Of a DNA stretch of 64,000 nt, positions 55,001 through 62,717 are shown in pieces. The notes below the pieces were generated by a model. The model ran no database searches and was not told the origin of the DNA. It worked only from the letters and a program-made list of their open reading frames with translations. The position numbers and the translations under genes are program-made. The DNA is from Bacteroidota bacterium (GTDB lineage Bacteria; Bacteroidota; Bacteroidia; UBA8524). Each line of letters opens with the position of its first letter. Within the stretch, counting starts at the first letter, position 1. Where the stretch lies: contig SBGR01000079.1 in NCBI GenBank assembly GCA_006226545.1, positions 1 through 64,000 of the forward strand, written 5' to 3'.

Positions 55001-55178
55001 CTTTGAATCGTTCAGACAGGAAAGCCAAGGAATAGGACGGAAATACGAAGGCAGCGGACTTGGACTTGCCATCGCTAAAAAATACCTAAACTTACTTAAT
55101 GGCGACCTTTCCGTAAAAAGCACAAAAGGAGAAGGAAGTGTTTTTACAATCACTTTACCGATAAAAGAAAACAAATAA
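52011..55178 (+). CDS. Multi-PAS sensor histidine kinase
   Basis: 1055 aa, soluble; no transmembrane segment is apparent. About six or seven PAS/PAC units occupy residues ~1-815 (for example VACVVLDADLRIKWCNNSFEKLTGWRF, SIIQNGFDGIILLDAKGMVIDHTPNV, GIFILDGLRIIYSNDQCEHILGRS). A short coiled coil leads to HisKA with phospho-His in MSHEIRTPLNG (~836) and HATPase_c (NNLLGNALKFTDAGGVHI, DSGIGIA, GSGLGLAIA). No receiver domain is fused; a single-domain receiver follows 34 bases downstream. It is a cytosolic sensor, and redox, ligand or light sensing by PAS domains cannot be decided. Confidence 0.95.
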   Translation: MRLNQNQIQADANALLLMPFPACICNGAGELLDQNEAFGALSPAWTSLFNAVKSAIGKKSHIQLSNPYFQGQVGIQDLASEKHLLVFVASEIPEPSTKSRLNQISQAVATLDGEGRLIEYNNAFEKLALSFGFQELKPGLDLLKYFPSNDSGSGMRKFYFPRGENMLEVQIHFIPLSPEKTLMLAIEQMDTDSSSNSKYRLLSENDLVACVVLDADLRIKWCNNSFEKLTGWRFRELENQALFEHVLSSNPLDKERVRAEKSIQSHQHSNMQLKLNKKNGNKIWVKANFSSITGADETLYSVVLRDITQEIEIQEKLGYQLQQNEGILKAIPDLIYRVTGDGYYLTCHASNEKDLLVPLKDIPGMRFFDMPEAEELKNRVWNKIQRALKTGKVQEIEYQRRNQRGETHHYEARISKSGPNEVVYFVRNISERITGQHRLEQSEKKWKSIIQNGFDGIILLDAKGMVIDHTPNVTKHFNLAKDTLIGRNMLRYIPLSERSAFLDIFKSLTLKSKKKIRRDFSFRVRKGGILTVEASAVNMLETPEVKAIVINYREITERKNSEAKLLESFTNLNAIINNTHDQICLFDLDFHVIIQNKPYKQAIQTAFDMKDTDGISLHDLPDSEAKTFWVNALNQIVSNKKRLSFERVNKFGRIFRVSLTPIKGANKEITSISYFATDITDVVNYERSLSRSRETISTILSTTSAGIFILDGLRIIYSNDQCEHILGRSKRELFSHDITEFVHPDEKEGIMQRAHKRKKGFQKPLHYEIRIITQAGVERWLDVQSSAIHYNDKEHTIATVLDITDQKIQEQKLIEAKELAEELTRLKSNFLANMSHEIRTPLNGLLGLSELITMTDDLNEIREMAQLQRISGNRLLDTLTSILNLSRLEAENNSVHLVKIHMHEFLHEIVKVHSAPYQLKKIKLELIPPDQGIYCLADETMLYQVFNNLLGNALKFTDAGGVHIQCNVQLNKANLPQLQIQVKDSGIGIASDFLPHIFESFRQESQGIGRKYEGSGLGLAIAKKYLNLLNGDLSVKSTKGEGSVFTITLPIKENK

Positions 55179-55201
55179 TATTCAGTATACTTGCCTTAAG
55201 G

Positions 55202-55206
55202 GGAGG
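55202..55206 (+). promoter_or_regulatory. Strong Shine-Dalgarno sequence supporting a TTG start
   Basis: AAGGGGAGGAGC includes GGAGG, 6 bases before TTG 55213. Such a complete SD is unusual in this window, where leaders are mostly A-rich or absent, and it decides the TTG start of the receiver gene. Confidence 0.7.
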
Positions 55207-55212
55207 AGCAAT

Positions 55213-55590
55213 TTGACTATTTTATACATTGAAGATGATCCAATCAACGCGATGATCATTTCCAAGTTTTTGGAAAACGATTTCAGCGTTGAAGTGGCCA
55301 GTACAAGTGAAGAGAGCCTTCGCTTGTTATCTAAAAACACATACGACCTGATTCTACTTGACCTAAACCTTGGTCACGATAATGAAAATGGTCTCAGCCT
55401 GTTTTACAAGATTCAGAAGCTTTCCGGCTGCGATAAAATTCCTGTTATCGCCCTAACCGCCAGCTCAGACCCACATGAACGTGATTCGTATTTAAATGCC
55501 GGGTTCTATGGCTTTATTGTGAAGCCGGTGGAGCGCATATCACTCATCAATTACCTCAAAGGCATCAAAGAAAATGCTAGAGTGGAATAA
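55213..55590 (+). CDS. Single-domain (CheY-like) response regulator, TTG start
   Basis: 125 aa. Receiver only: acidic pair in LYIEDDPINAM, phospho-Asp in LILLDLNLG, Thr in VIALTASSD and Lys in GFIVKPVE. No output domain. The start is TTG with a good Shine-Dalgarno; no ATG gives the first strand. Linked to the PAS kinase by a 34-base gap, so it is its likely phospho-acceptor. It converges with the YjbR gene, with 14 bases of 3' overlap. Confidence 0.92.
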   Translation: MTILYIEDDPINAMIISKFLENDFSVEVASTSEESLRLLSKNTYDLILLDLNLGHDNENGLSLFYKIQKLSGCDKIPVIALTASSDPHERDSYLNAGFYGFIVKPVERISLINYLKGIKENARVE

Positions 55591-55927
55591 GCTCCCGCTG
55601 TTTTTTGCTTAAACCCGACCAGACCAAATGATGCGAGTCTCGAATCCAGCTGAGCAATAAACTCTCTTCAACTGAACCCTGAACGCTAACCGTATTCCAG
55701 TGTTTCTTATTCATGTGAAATCCCGGTGTAACTTCCGGATACTGTGCTCTTAATTCCTCCGCCTTTTCAGGATCGCATTTCACATTGAAGCCACTAAAGT
55801 CTTCTACATCAGCCAAGGCAAACATCTTACCCCCTACTTTGTAGACCAAGGTCTTTGAATCGAAAGGGAAAGTTGCTTCTGTTCCGGGTAAGGATTCACA
55901 GAATTGATAAAACATTTCGATATCCAT
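55577..55927 (-). CDS. MmcQ/YjbR family protein
   Basis: 116 aa. The fold and motifs of MmcQ/YjbR (double-wing DNA-binding-like) proteins are present: FYQFCESLPGTEATFPFDSKTLVYKVGGKMFALADV, FNVKCDPEKAEELRAQYPEVTPGFHMNKKHWNTV, and a C-terminal LIRDSHHLV-like helix (LLSWIRDSHHLVWSGLSKKQR). The function is not established. A TAATTTTG -7 element lies 5 bases before the ATG. Confidence 0.9.
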   Translation of the reverse strand: MDIEMFYQFCESLPGTEATFPFDSKTLVYKVGGKMFALADVEDFSGFNVKCDPEKAEELRAQYPEVTPGFHMNKKHWNTVSVQGSVEESLLLSWIRDSHHLVWSGLSKKQRELIPL

Positions 55928-55932
55928 CCAAT

Positions 55933-55940
55933 CAAAATTA
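55933..55940 (-). promoter_or_regulatory. -7 element (TAATTTTG) of the YjbR gene
   Basis: Exact TAnnTTTG match on the minus strand, 5 bases before ATG 55927; near-leaderless. Confidence 0.55.
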
Positions 55941-55982
55941 ATTCAAAATGCGCTTCCCGTCTCAGAGCAGGACTTATTTTGC

Positions 55983-55990
55983 TACTTTTG
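55983..55990 (+). promoter_or_regulatory. -7 element (TACTTTTG) of serS
   Basis: Exact TAnnTTTG match 10 bases before ATG 56001. Confidence 0.6.
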
Positions 55991-56000
55991 CGAGAGTTAT

Positions 56001-57272
56001 ATGATTCAGATTTCCTACCTCAGAGACAAGAAAGAAGAAGCCATCGCCCGATTGGCTAAACGTGGTTTGCAGGCCGAAGCCCTCGTAACACAGGTGCTTG
56101 AGCTAGACGAAAAAAGAAGATCGACACAGACCAAACTCGATCAGCTTTTAGCCGAAGCCAACCAATGGGCAAGAGAAATTGGCGAACTTTTCAAAAAAGG
56201 TGAAAAAGAGGCAGCTGAAGTAATTCGCGCCAAAAGCACCGCAGCAAAAGAGGAAATCAAACAATTGGAAGAAGCCTTAGGTCAGGCAGAGAAAGACATG
56301 CAAGATGCGCTTGTTCAACTTCCAAATACACCACACGAATCAGTGCCTTTTGGAAAAACACCCGAAGACAATGAAGTGGTTTTGCAACACGGTGAAATTC
56401 CTAATCTGGGTGATAATGCCAAAGCGCATTGGGACCTCGCAGCAGACCACGATTTAATCGACTTTGAATTGGGTGTAAAAATCACCGGCGCCGGATTCCC
56501 GGTATACAAAGGCAAAGGAGCTCGTTTGCAAAGAGCCTTAATCAACTTCTTCTTAGATGAAGCATTAAGCCACGGCTACCATGAAATCCAGCCTCCTATT
56601 GTAATCAATGAGGATTCAGGTTTTGGCACAGGACAGTTGCCTGATAAGGAAGGACAGATGTACTATATGCCATTGGACCAATTGTACATGATTCCAACTG
56701 CGGAAGTTCCAATCACCAACCTGTACCGCAATGTTTTGTTGAAAGAACAAGAATTACCCATCAAACACGTTGGTTATACCCCATGTTTCAGACGAGAGGC
56801 AGGCTCTTACGGTAAAGACGTTCGTGGATTGAACCGTTTGCATCAATTTGATAAAGTAGAGATTGTTCACTTCGCTAGACCGGATGAATCTTACGCTCAA
56901 TTGGAACAGATGAGCAGCTACGTTCAAAGCCTTTTGCAAAAGCTTGAATTGCCTTACCGCGTGCTTCGATTGTGTGGAGGAGATATGGGCTTTACTTCTG
57001 CCCTCACTTACGATATGGAAGTATATTCTGCAGCACAAGGCCGCTGGCTGGAAGTGAGTTCAGTATCCAACTTTGAAACCTTTCAAAGCAATCGATTGAA
57101 ATGCCGTTTTAAAAACAAAGAAGGTAAAAACGAACTGGTGCATACTCTGAACGGCAGTGCTTTAGCGTTACCTAGAATAGTTGCCGCATTATTGGAAAAC
57201 AACCAAGACTCAGAAGGACATATTCGTATTCCTGCTGCCTTGGTTCCCTATACCGGCTTCGATAAAATCTAG
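56001..57272 (+). CDS. serS: Seryl-tRNA synthetase
   Basis: 423 aa class II synthetase. The N-terminal ~110 residues form the tRNA-binding antiparallel coiled coil (KKEEAIARLAKRGL... EEALGQAEKDMQDAL). Catalytic core: motif 2 in FRREAGSYGKDVRGLNRLHQFDKVE and motif 3 in LNGSALALPRIVAALLENNQ. The length is standard. The Kazal-domain gene starts 2 bases after the stop, suggesting cotranscription. Confidence 0.97.
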   Translation: MIQISYLRDKKEEAIARLAKRGLQAEALVTQVLELDEKRRSTQTKLDQLLAEANQWAREIGELFKKGEKEAAEVIRAKSTAAKEEIKQLEEALGQAEKDMQDALVQLPNTPHESVPFGKTPEDNEVVLQHGEIPNLGDNAKAHWDLAADHDLIDFELGVKITGAGFPVYKGKGARLQRALINFFLDEALSHGYHEIQPPIVINEDSGFGTGQLPDKEGQMYYMPLDQLYMIPTAEVPITNLYRNVLLKEQELPIKHVGYTPCFRREAGSYGKDVRGLNRLHQFDKVEIVHFARPDESYAQLEQMSSYVQSLLQKLELPYRVLRLCGGDMGFTSALTYDMEVYSAAQGRWLEVSSVSNFETFQSNRLKCRFKNKEGKNELVHTLNGSALALPRIVAALLENNQDSEGHIRIPAALVPYTGFDKI

Positions 57273-57274
57273 AC

Positions 57275-57760
57275 ATGAACCGGATACTGCTTGTTTTCTC
57301 TTTGCTCTTTATTGCCTTTGAAGCTTCGGCACAAATCAACACAACAACCTGCAAAGATGAAGATCTAGCGAATCCGTATTTCGACTGCGGAACTTTCTTC
57401 GCTCCGGTTTGCGGATGCGATGGTATAACTTACCGTAACGAATGCGCTGCACGATACCACGGCGGATTGAACCAAGGGAATTGGCAAGGAGGTTCTTGTG
57501 AGCCCTTTTTCTTCTTCATGTTCCCCAGCATGGTATTGACTAATTTCAGACTCGATATTCAGTTTAAAGCATCCAGCACAGCAACACTGGTGATTCGCGA
57601 TATTTTCGGCAATGTTAAATTGCAAAGATCCATCAGCGGAAGCACGTTTGCCGTGCAATACTCCTTTGACTTAACTACGCTCAATCCAGGCTTTTATGTA
57701 CTCTCCGTGAGCAATGGAGAACATTACCAGACACAAAAATTTAGTCTCTCTCATCCCTAA
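57275..57760 (+). CDS. Secreted Kazal-type domain protein with T9SS-like C-terminus
   Basis: 161 aa. Signal peptide MNRILLVFSLLFIAFEASA. Residues ~25-70 hold a Kazal-like inhibitor domain: six cysteines with core APVCGCDGITYRNECAARYHGG and a final GGSC. Residues ~80-161 (VLIRDIFGN-type strands, QRSISGSTFAVQYSFDLTTLNPGFYVLSVSNGEHYQTQKFSL) resemble a type A T9SS sorting domain. Kazal domains inhibit serine proteases, so an exported protease inhibitor is the simplest reading. The target is unknown. It lies 2 bases after serS. Confidence 0.88.
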   Translation: MNRILLVFSLLFIAFEASAQINTTTCKDEDLANPYFDCGTFFAPVCGCDGITYRNECAARYHGGLNQGNWQGGSCEPFFFFMFPSMVLTNFRLDIQFKASSTATLVIRDIFGNVKLQRSISGSTFAVQYSFDLTTLNPGFYVLSVSNGEHYQTQKFSLSHP

Positions 57761-57786
57761 TTCCTATATTGAGGAAAAATCAGAAT

Positions 57787-58206
57787 ATGGGACTTCTTAA
57801 AGAATTTAAAGACTTCGCGGTTAAAGGCAATGTTATTGACTTAGCCGTTGCCGTGATTATCGGTGCTGAGTTTGGCAAAATCGTTTCTTCCTTGGTGAAG
57901 GACGTGATTATGCCGCCTATCGGAAAGCTACTGAACAATGTAAATTTCACAGAGCTATTTGTAGCATTGGATGGCAATACTTACGAGACCTTAGCTGCTG
58001 CCCAAGAAGCCGGAGCCCCTCTGCTGACTTACGGAAACTTTGTTCAGGCATTGGTTAATTTTACCATCATTGCTTTTGTGGTTTTCATGTTGGTAAGAAC
58101 CATCAACAAACTGAAGAAAAAAGAAGAAGCAGCTCCTGCAACACCGCCTCCTACTCCAGAGGATATCGTCTTGCTAAGAGAGATTCGCGACGCTTTAAAG
58201 AAATAG
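57787..58206 (+). CDS. mscL: Large-conductance mechanosensitive channel
   Basis: 139 aa from ATG 57787; the ORF track begins 18 bases earlier. Two transmembrane helices (VIDLAVAVIIGAEFGKIVSSLV and LVNFTIIAFVVFMLVRTINKL) with the MscL N-terminal helix MGLLKEFKDFAVKGN and KDVIMPPIGKLL. A proline-rich linker and C-terminal helix (PPPTPEDIVLLREIRDALKK) complete the family pattern. It releases solutes on hypo-osmotic shock. An intrinsic terminator follows. Confidence 0.96.
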   Translation: MGLLKEFKDFAVKGNVIDLAVAVIIGAEFGKIVSSLVKDVIMPPIGKLLNNVNFTELFVALDGNTYETLAAAQEAGAPLLTYGNFVQALVNFTIIAFVVFMLVRTINKLKKKEEAAPATPPPTPEDIVLLREIRDALKK

Positions 58207-58215
58207 CCTTAAGAC

Positions 58216-58242
58216 AGCCCTCCATGTGAGGGCTTCTTTTTT
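58216..58242 (+). terminator. Intrinsic terminator after mscL
   Basis: Arms AGCCCTC (58216-58222) and GAGGGCT (58228-58234), loop CATGT, then TTCTTTTTT. The end of the T-run is also the first base of the tyrS -7 element. Confidence 0.88.
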
Positions 58243-58249
58243 ATATTTG
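58242..58249 (+). promoter_or_regulatory. -7 element (TATATTTG) of tyrS
   Basis: Exact TAnnTTTG match ending 4 bases before ATG 58254. It adjoins the mscL terminator, so termination and initiation signals are fused within 35 bases. Confidence 0.6.
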
Positions 58250-58253
58250 CGGC

Positions 58254-59540
58254 ATGAGTAACAATGCCCTTATCGAAGAACTGAAGTGGAGAAACCTCTT
58301 ACACGATTCAACTCCCGGCGTGGAGGACCAACTGGATAAAGAGATGACCATCGGTTATGTGGGATTTGACCCAACTGCCGATTCACTTCACATCGGTAAC
58401 ATGGTTCCCATCATGTTATTGGTTCACTTGCAAAGGGCAGGTCATAAGCCTATTGCACTCGTTGGTGGTGCAACCGGTATGGTAGGCGACCCATCCGGTA
58501 AAACCCAAGAAAGACAGTTGCTGTCGATTGCCGACATCAACCACAACTTGGATTGCCAGAAAAAGCAATTGGAGAAATTTCTTCGCTTTGATAATTCTGA
58601 AAACTCAGCTGAGATTGTAAACAACTACGATTGGTTCAAAGACTGGGGCTTCCTCGACTTCATTCGCGAAGTAGGAAAACACATCTCCGTAAACTACATG
58701 ATGGCCAAAGACTCTGTTAAAAACAGACTGGAAACCGGTATGTCGTTCACTGAATTCACCTACCAGCTTATCCAAGGCTACGACTACGTTCACCTGAATC
58801 AAACCAAAGGAGTTAAGCTGCAAATGGGGGGTTCCGACCAGTGGGGGAATATCACCACCGGTACCGAATTGATTCGCCGTATGCACGGAGGTGATGCTTT
58901 TGCTATTACCGCACCACTGGTTAAAAAAGCTGACGGTACCAAATTCGGAAAATCTGAAGGCGGCAACGTTTGGCTGGATTCGGCCAAAACGAGTCCTTAT
59001 AAATTCTACCAGTTCTGGCTCAATACCTCGGATGAAGACGTAGAGAACTTCATTAAAATCTACTCGCTTAAAACAAAAGAGGAATTAGACAGCTTGATTA
59101 CAGAACACAAGCAAGATCCTGGACGCCGTATTCTTCAACATGCCATTGCCGATGAGCTAACCGCTCGAGTGCATTCAGAAGAGGACTTGAACAAAGCCAA
59201 AGACGCCAGCTCGGTGCTTTTCGCTAACAATACTGCCGAGTTATTGAAAACCCTCGACTTGGAAACCCTGGAAAGCATTTTTGAAGGCGTTCCTAATTCC
59301 GATCTTCCTCTTAGCGAATTGGAAGCCGGCATTCCAATGCTCGAATTCCTAGCGGATAAAACCGGTGTATTCCCTTCTCGCGGTGAAGCCCGCAAGATGA
59401 TTCAAGGCGGCGGTGTATCCATCAACAAAGAAAAGGTGGAGAGCGATGCAGGTACGGTCGACGCGTCATTTTTGCTTCAGAACAAGTATATCCTTGTTCA
59501 AAAAGGCAAAAAGAACCGCCACGTGGTGCAGGTTGGATAG
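58254..59540 (+). CDS. tyrS: Tyrosyl-tRNA synthetase
   Basis: 428 aa class I synthetase. HIGH-type motif in GFDPTADSLHIGNMVPI, tyrosine-binding GGATGMVGDPSGK and MGGSDQWGNITTG, KMSKS-type loop in KFGKSEGGNVWLD. A C-terminal S4 RNA-binding domain (~355-428; FPSRGEARKMIQGGGVSINKEKV) is present. The length is normal. It converges with the PID-CTERM gene, 52 bases between stops. Confidence 0.97.
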   Translation: MSNNALIEELKWRNLLHDSTPGVEDQLDKEMTIGYVGFDPTADSLHIGNMVPIMLLVHLQRAGHKPIALVGGATGMVGDPSGKTQERQLLSIADINHNLDCQKKQLEKFLRFDNSENSAEIVNNYDWFKDWGFLDFIREVGKHISVNYMMAKDSVKNRLETGMSFTEFTYQLIQGYDYVHLNQTKGVKLQMGGSDQWGNITTGTELIRRMHGGDAFAITAPLVKKADGTKFGKSEGGNVWLDSAKTSPYKFYQFWLNTSDEDVENFIKIYSLKTKEELDSLITEHKQDPGRRILQHAIADELTARVHSEEDLNKAKDASSVLFANNTAELLKTLDLETLESIFEGVPNSDLPLSELEAGIPMLEFLADKTGVFPSRGEARKMIQGGGVSINKEKVESDAGTVDASFLLQNKYILVQKGKKNRHVVQVG

Positions 59541-59592
59541 GCAATATCCAGGTCAGCAGCTAGCGAAGCATAGAACTCTTCTTCTTCACTCT

Positions 59593-59751
59593 TCACTTCT
59601 CCGAACGGTATTTCCGATAGGCGATAATAAGCCCGCTCGTTAACAAGATGCCCAGTCCTGAATCCAAAGGCGCGGGGTTCGGCGGCAAAGGTTGGGCTAC
59701 TAAACTGCACGGCAGGAGTAATAAGAGCGTAATACTGTAGAGGATTTTCAT
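59593..59751 (-). CDS. 52-aa PID-CTERM-like small exported protein (not in ORF track)
   Basis: ATG at 59751, TGA at 59593-59595. It starts with a signal peptide, MKILYSITLLLLLPCSLVA, then a proline-rich stretch QPLPPNPAPLDSG, a hydrophobic helix LGILLTSGLIIAY and a basic end RKYRSEK. Signal peptide, PID/PLDSG-like motif, single helix and basic tail are the PID-CTERM layout of Bacteroidota. The start lies 17 bases after the stop of the 982-aa protein on the same strand. The ORF track's 117-aa ORF here (59498-59851) is another frame. The role of PID-CTERM proteins is poorly known; a sorting or anchoring signal is the usual suggestion. Confidence 0.82.
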   Translation of the reverse strand: MKILYSITLLLLLPCSLVAQPLPPNPAPLDSGLGILLTSGLIIAYRKYRSEK

Positions 59752-59768
59752 GGTTCATATTTTTAAGA

Positions 59769-62717
59769 TTAGGGTTGGTATACGATGCGGCTTTGCTTTG
59801 ACTGAGATTCACCACATTGAAGTATGAAATAACTTCCTTTTGGAATAGCACTAGCTCCGCTAAAATTTGGAATTACTTTAATCAAACGCCCTTCTAGCGA
59901 ATACAATCTCGCCTCCTTCCCGATGCAGTATTGGCAAATTCCTTTTGCTTCAGCATCTGCTCCTGTTGTGCTTAAATGATTATCAGGTTTAAATGGCGTA
60001 TGGTATCTGAGCAGCCGGAAGCTTTGCAAAGAACAAGGAACGATTAGGCGTTGCTCGGGGAAGACCAGCACACTGTCTTCCCCCAGAATCAGCATTAGGG
60101 TATCTGTTCCCCACGCATGATCCACGAGCAACCGCCCTCCCACAAGATTTTTTGCACGCACTTGGAAATCGACCGGCTCCACTAGGCTGCGTTTTGACAG
60201 CACCGACCATTCTATGCCCTGCGCTTTCCAGAATAACTGCTGTGAACCGGCCGGCAAAAGGGCATCGCTAATTTTATTTGGTTTGATCGAAGCCTCCTCC
60301 GATTGCCATACCAGTATATTCCCTAGGGTATCTTCTCCATTGAGTAGGTAAATCGTAACTTGATTAGGTTGGTTTTTAAAGAGTGTCTGACCTTGCTCTA
60401 AGCAAAGCATACTGCTGTCAAAATCAAATGCCGAACTTACCGTATCTGAAGCCGCGCCTAACTTCACAAAAAAGGCTTGAAAGGGACGAATCTTACCATT
60501 GAGTTGTGCGTTACCCAATTGACCATTATGGGCCAAGTAACTTTCAGAGGAATTGCGGTAGAGGTAATGAAATTGATTGAGCTGTCCGCCCATCCCATTT
60601 CGTACAATGCCCCAATCTAAACTTGCCGTAAAAGGATTTGCAAGCAGGTTCCAGCCATCCACTACGGTGCTATCGCTAAAACTAGATGAATCTATTGGGA
60701 ACCCATAGGCTAACCTGCCCGCAGAATACTGGACCGGGTTATTTAATAGTCCACTAAATTGAAGAACCTTTCCTGAATCAGTGGGTGAGAAACGAAATGC
60801 GTATGCATTGCCCTGCCCGAAATTACTGGCACTATCTACATCGCTGCTCCATGTACCTTGAGTCGCATCCCAGCGAAAAATGTTTTGTCCCGAACCGGAA
60901 TACTGCATAGTAACTTTACCATTCCATTGGCTCAAACTTGCCTGAATGGGTGCTCCCAAATAAGCCCAACCGGATGAAGGCACGATTAGCTCCATGCTTA
61001 AATTGCCTTGAAGATCTCCCCCATTTTTCAAAAGTTGAGCACATCCAGAACTCGTGCATTTCAAAATTAATTTCCCCTCGCATTGCAATGTTCCACCAAG
61101 GAGTTCAACCTTACCGGCTACTTTCAAACTATCTTTAAGGGATACCGTGGCAAGGGTATTTTTAGCGAAGGTGATACTAGACCAAAAGGCGGTATCATAG
61201 GTAAAAGCAAGTTGATCAACGGAGTGATTTCCGGAAAAATACAAAACCGGTTCTCCCAAGGGCATCAAACTCCCTGAATGGGTGTTTACCGAATCTAAGC
61301 TGATACGAACATTGGAAACCGCAAGAATGCCGGAATCGAGGTGAAGGATGCCATTGACCACCTTGCTGGAATCCAGCAAAAGCTTTTGTGTTGAAAAGAG
61401 TTGGAGGTGAATTGAGGCATTAGTCGTATCCGCCCATTCATCGCCAACCTGTACAACCGAATCTTGGAGCTGGGTATATAGCAAGTGATTTAGCGATTGA
61501 ATGTTCCCGGAAAATGATGTAGAACCAGATATCTGAAGTGTATCCACAACGTATACGTTCGTGCCCGATTTAATTCCTGACCCATTCAATTCTAAATTTC
61601 GGTAAGCCACATTGGAAATAGTTTGATTGCCGGCACGCTGGTAAACTACTTTAGCATTCGGACCGAATACAACGGAATCAGGATGGAGACGAATGGCGGT
61701 TTGGGTTCCTCCAAGTAAACCAGCTTCGTGATGCAGAATGAATTTACCATCCAACTGAAAGAAAGATGCTTGTCCGGAGCTGATGCCAACATTGGAATTA
61801 GACATGGTCCAAACAGCCCCTTCGCTTAATTCAAATAAAGCCGAATCGGCCAAGTTGATATTACCAGAGCTGGTGCCTACGCTGGTACCAGAGATTTTCA
61901 GGTGTTTAAAAGGAATTCCGTTTCGGATGGTTTGTTGGCTGAGTGCATTGCCTTGGTATTCGATGCAACCACCGCTGATATCAAAAGAGCCGGAGATATC
62001 AGGTTTGGTACCTGTGCCTCCCAGCTGAAGCACGCCGCCAGATTGGATTAGCGAAGTAGCGGAACCGCCTATGCTTCTATTTTCTAGATTCACGGTATCG
62101 GTGCCGGATAGTTTTAAAACACCCAATGAATTGGTTCCACTGATGGCAGAGCTAAAGGTTTTAATCCCAAATGGACCGGTAAATTCCAGGGTATCGTAGG
62201 TTCTGCTTCCCCGGATGATGGCATTGCCTGCAGACGAAATGCAAATCCGGCCTGAATCGATGGTATAGGCTCCACTTAATTCGGGGAGCATAGTCTCTGT
62301 TTTAGCTAAAATCAAAGAACCGCCTCGAAGTTGCAAGGCGCCGGCACCGGAGACCGAAAACGTATCGGCCTCCAGTGAAGCGCTGTCTGCAATGCACAAA
62401 GTAGTACCGCCACCCATGCTTAGCGACTCACCCAAAGTCAAGCGGCTACCTCGTTCCAGCAACAGCACAGTTCCGACCCCACTGAAGCTCCAGGGTTGCG
62501 TGGTTGAAATACTCAATCCGTGTTGCACCACAAAGGTGTCTCCGGCGCTGAAGCCGGACGGGTGTATTCCACTCAAGTTCGGGGAGCTCCACCAGGATGA
62601 AAAGGCATGTACCGAATTTTGTCCGTCGTGATAGTAGGAAGTCTGGGCATAGACTGCATCCGTGCAGAAGCACTTCAACAGAAAAAGCAGCAAAACAAAA
62701 TGCACTTTTGGGTTCAT
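59769..62717 (-). CDS. Large secreted beta-helix-like protein with T9SS-type C-terminus
   Basis: 982 aa. Signal peptide MNPKVHFVLLLFLLKCFCTDAVYA. The body is a long run of short beta strands with GGT/SGT turns (SGAGALQLRGGSLIL, LSGTDTVNLENRSIGG, LQISGSTSFSGNIQSL), suggesting a beta-solenoid adhesin. A WNLLANPFTASLDW motif (~690) is common in such T9SS cargo. The last ~50 residues (ARLYSLEGRLIKVIPNFSGASAIPKGSYFILQCGESQSKQSRIVYQP) look like a type A sorting domain. A 52-aa PID-CTERM gene follows 17 bases downstream. The ligand is unknown. Confidence 0.85.
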   Translation of the reverse strand: MNPKVHFVLLLFLLKCFCTDAVYAQTSYYHDGQNSVHAFSSWWSSPNLSGIHPSGFSAGDTFVVQHGLSISTTQPWSFSGVGTVLLLERGSRLTLGESLSMGGGTTLCIADSASLEADTFSVSGAGALQLRGGSLILAKTETMLPELSGAYTIDSGRICISSAGNAIIRGSRTYDTLEFTGPFGIKTFSSAISGTNSLGVLKLSGTDTVNLENRSIGGSATSLIQSGGVLQLGGTGTKPDISGSFDISGGCIEYQGNALSQQTIRNGIPFKHLKISGTSVGTSSGNINLADSALFELSEGAVWTMSNSNVGISSGQASFFQLDGKFILHHEAGLLGGTQTAIRLHPDSVVFGPNAKVVYQRAGNQTISNVAYRNLELNGSGIKSGTNVYVVDTLQISGSTSFSGNIQSLNHLLYTQLQDSVVQVGDEWADTTNASIHLQLFSTQKLLLDSSKVVNGILHLDSGILAVSNVRISLDSVNTHSGSLMPLGEPVLYFSGNHSVDQLAFTYDTAFWSSITFAKNTLATVSLKDSLKVAGKVELLGGTLQCEGKLILKCTSSGCAQLLKNGGDLQGNLSMELIVPSSGWAYLGAPIQASLSQWNGKVTMQYSGSGQNIFRWDATQGTWSSDVDSASNFGQGNAYAFRFSPTDSGKVLQFSGLLNNPVQYSAGRLAYGFPIDSSSFSDSTVVDGWNLLANPFTASLDWGIVRNGMGGQLNQFHYLYRNSSESYLAHNGQLGNAQLNGKIRPFQAFFVKLGAASDTVSSAFDFDSSMLCLEQGQTLFKNQPNQVTIYLLNGEDTLGNILVWQSEEASIKPNKISDALLPAGSQQLFWKAQGIEWSVLSKRSLVEPVDFQVRAKNLVGGRLLVDHAWGTDTLMLILGEDSVLVFPEQRLIVPCSLQSFRLLRYHTPFKPDNHLSTTGADAEAKGICQYCIGKEARLYSLEGRLIKVIPNFSGASAIPKGSYFILQCGESQSKQSRIVYQP

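Noticed and set aside
59498-59851. 117-aa minus-strand ORF
   Set aside because: It overlaps the C-terminus of the 982-aa gene and the PID-CTERM frame, and its sequence resembles no protein. The shorter frame has signal peptide, motif and helix.
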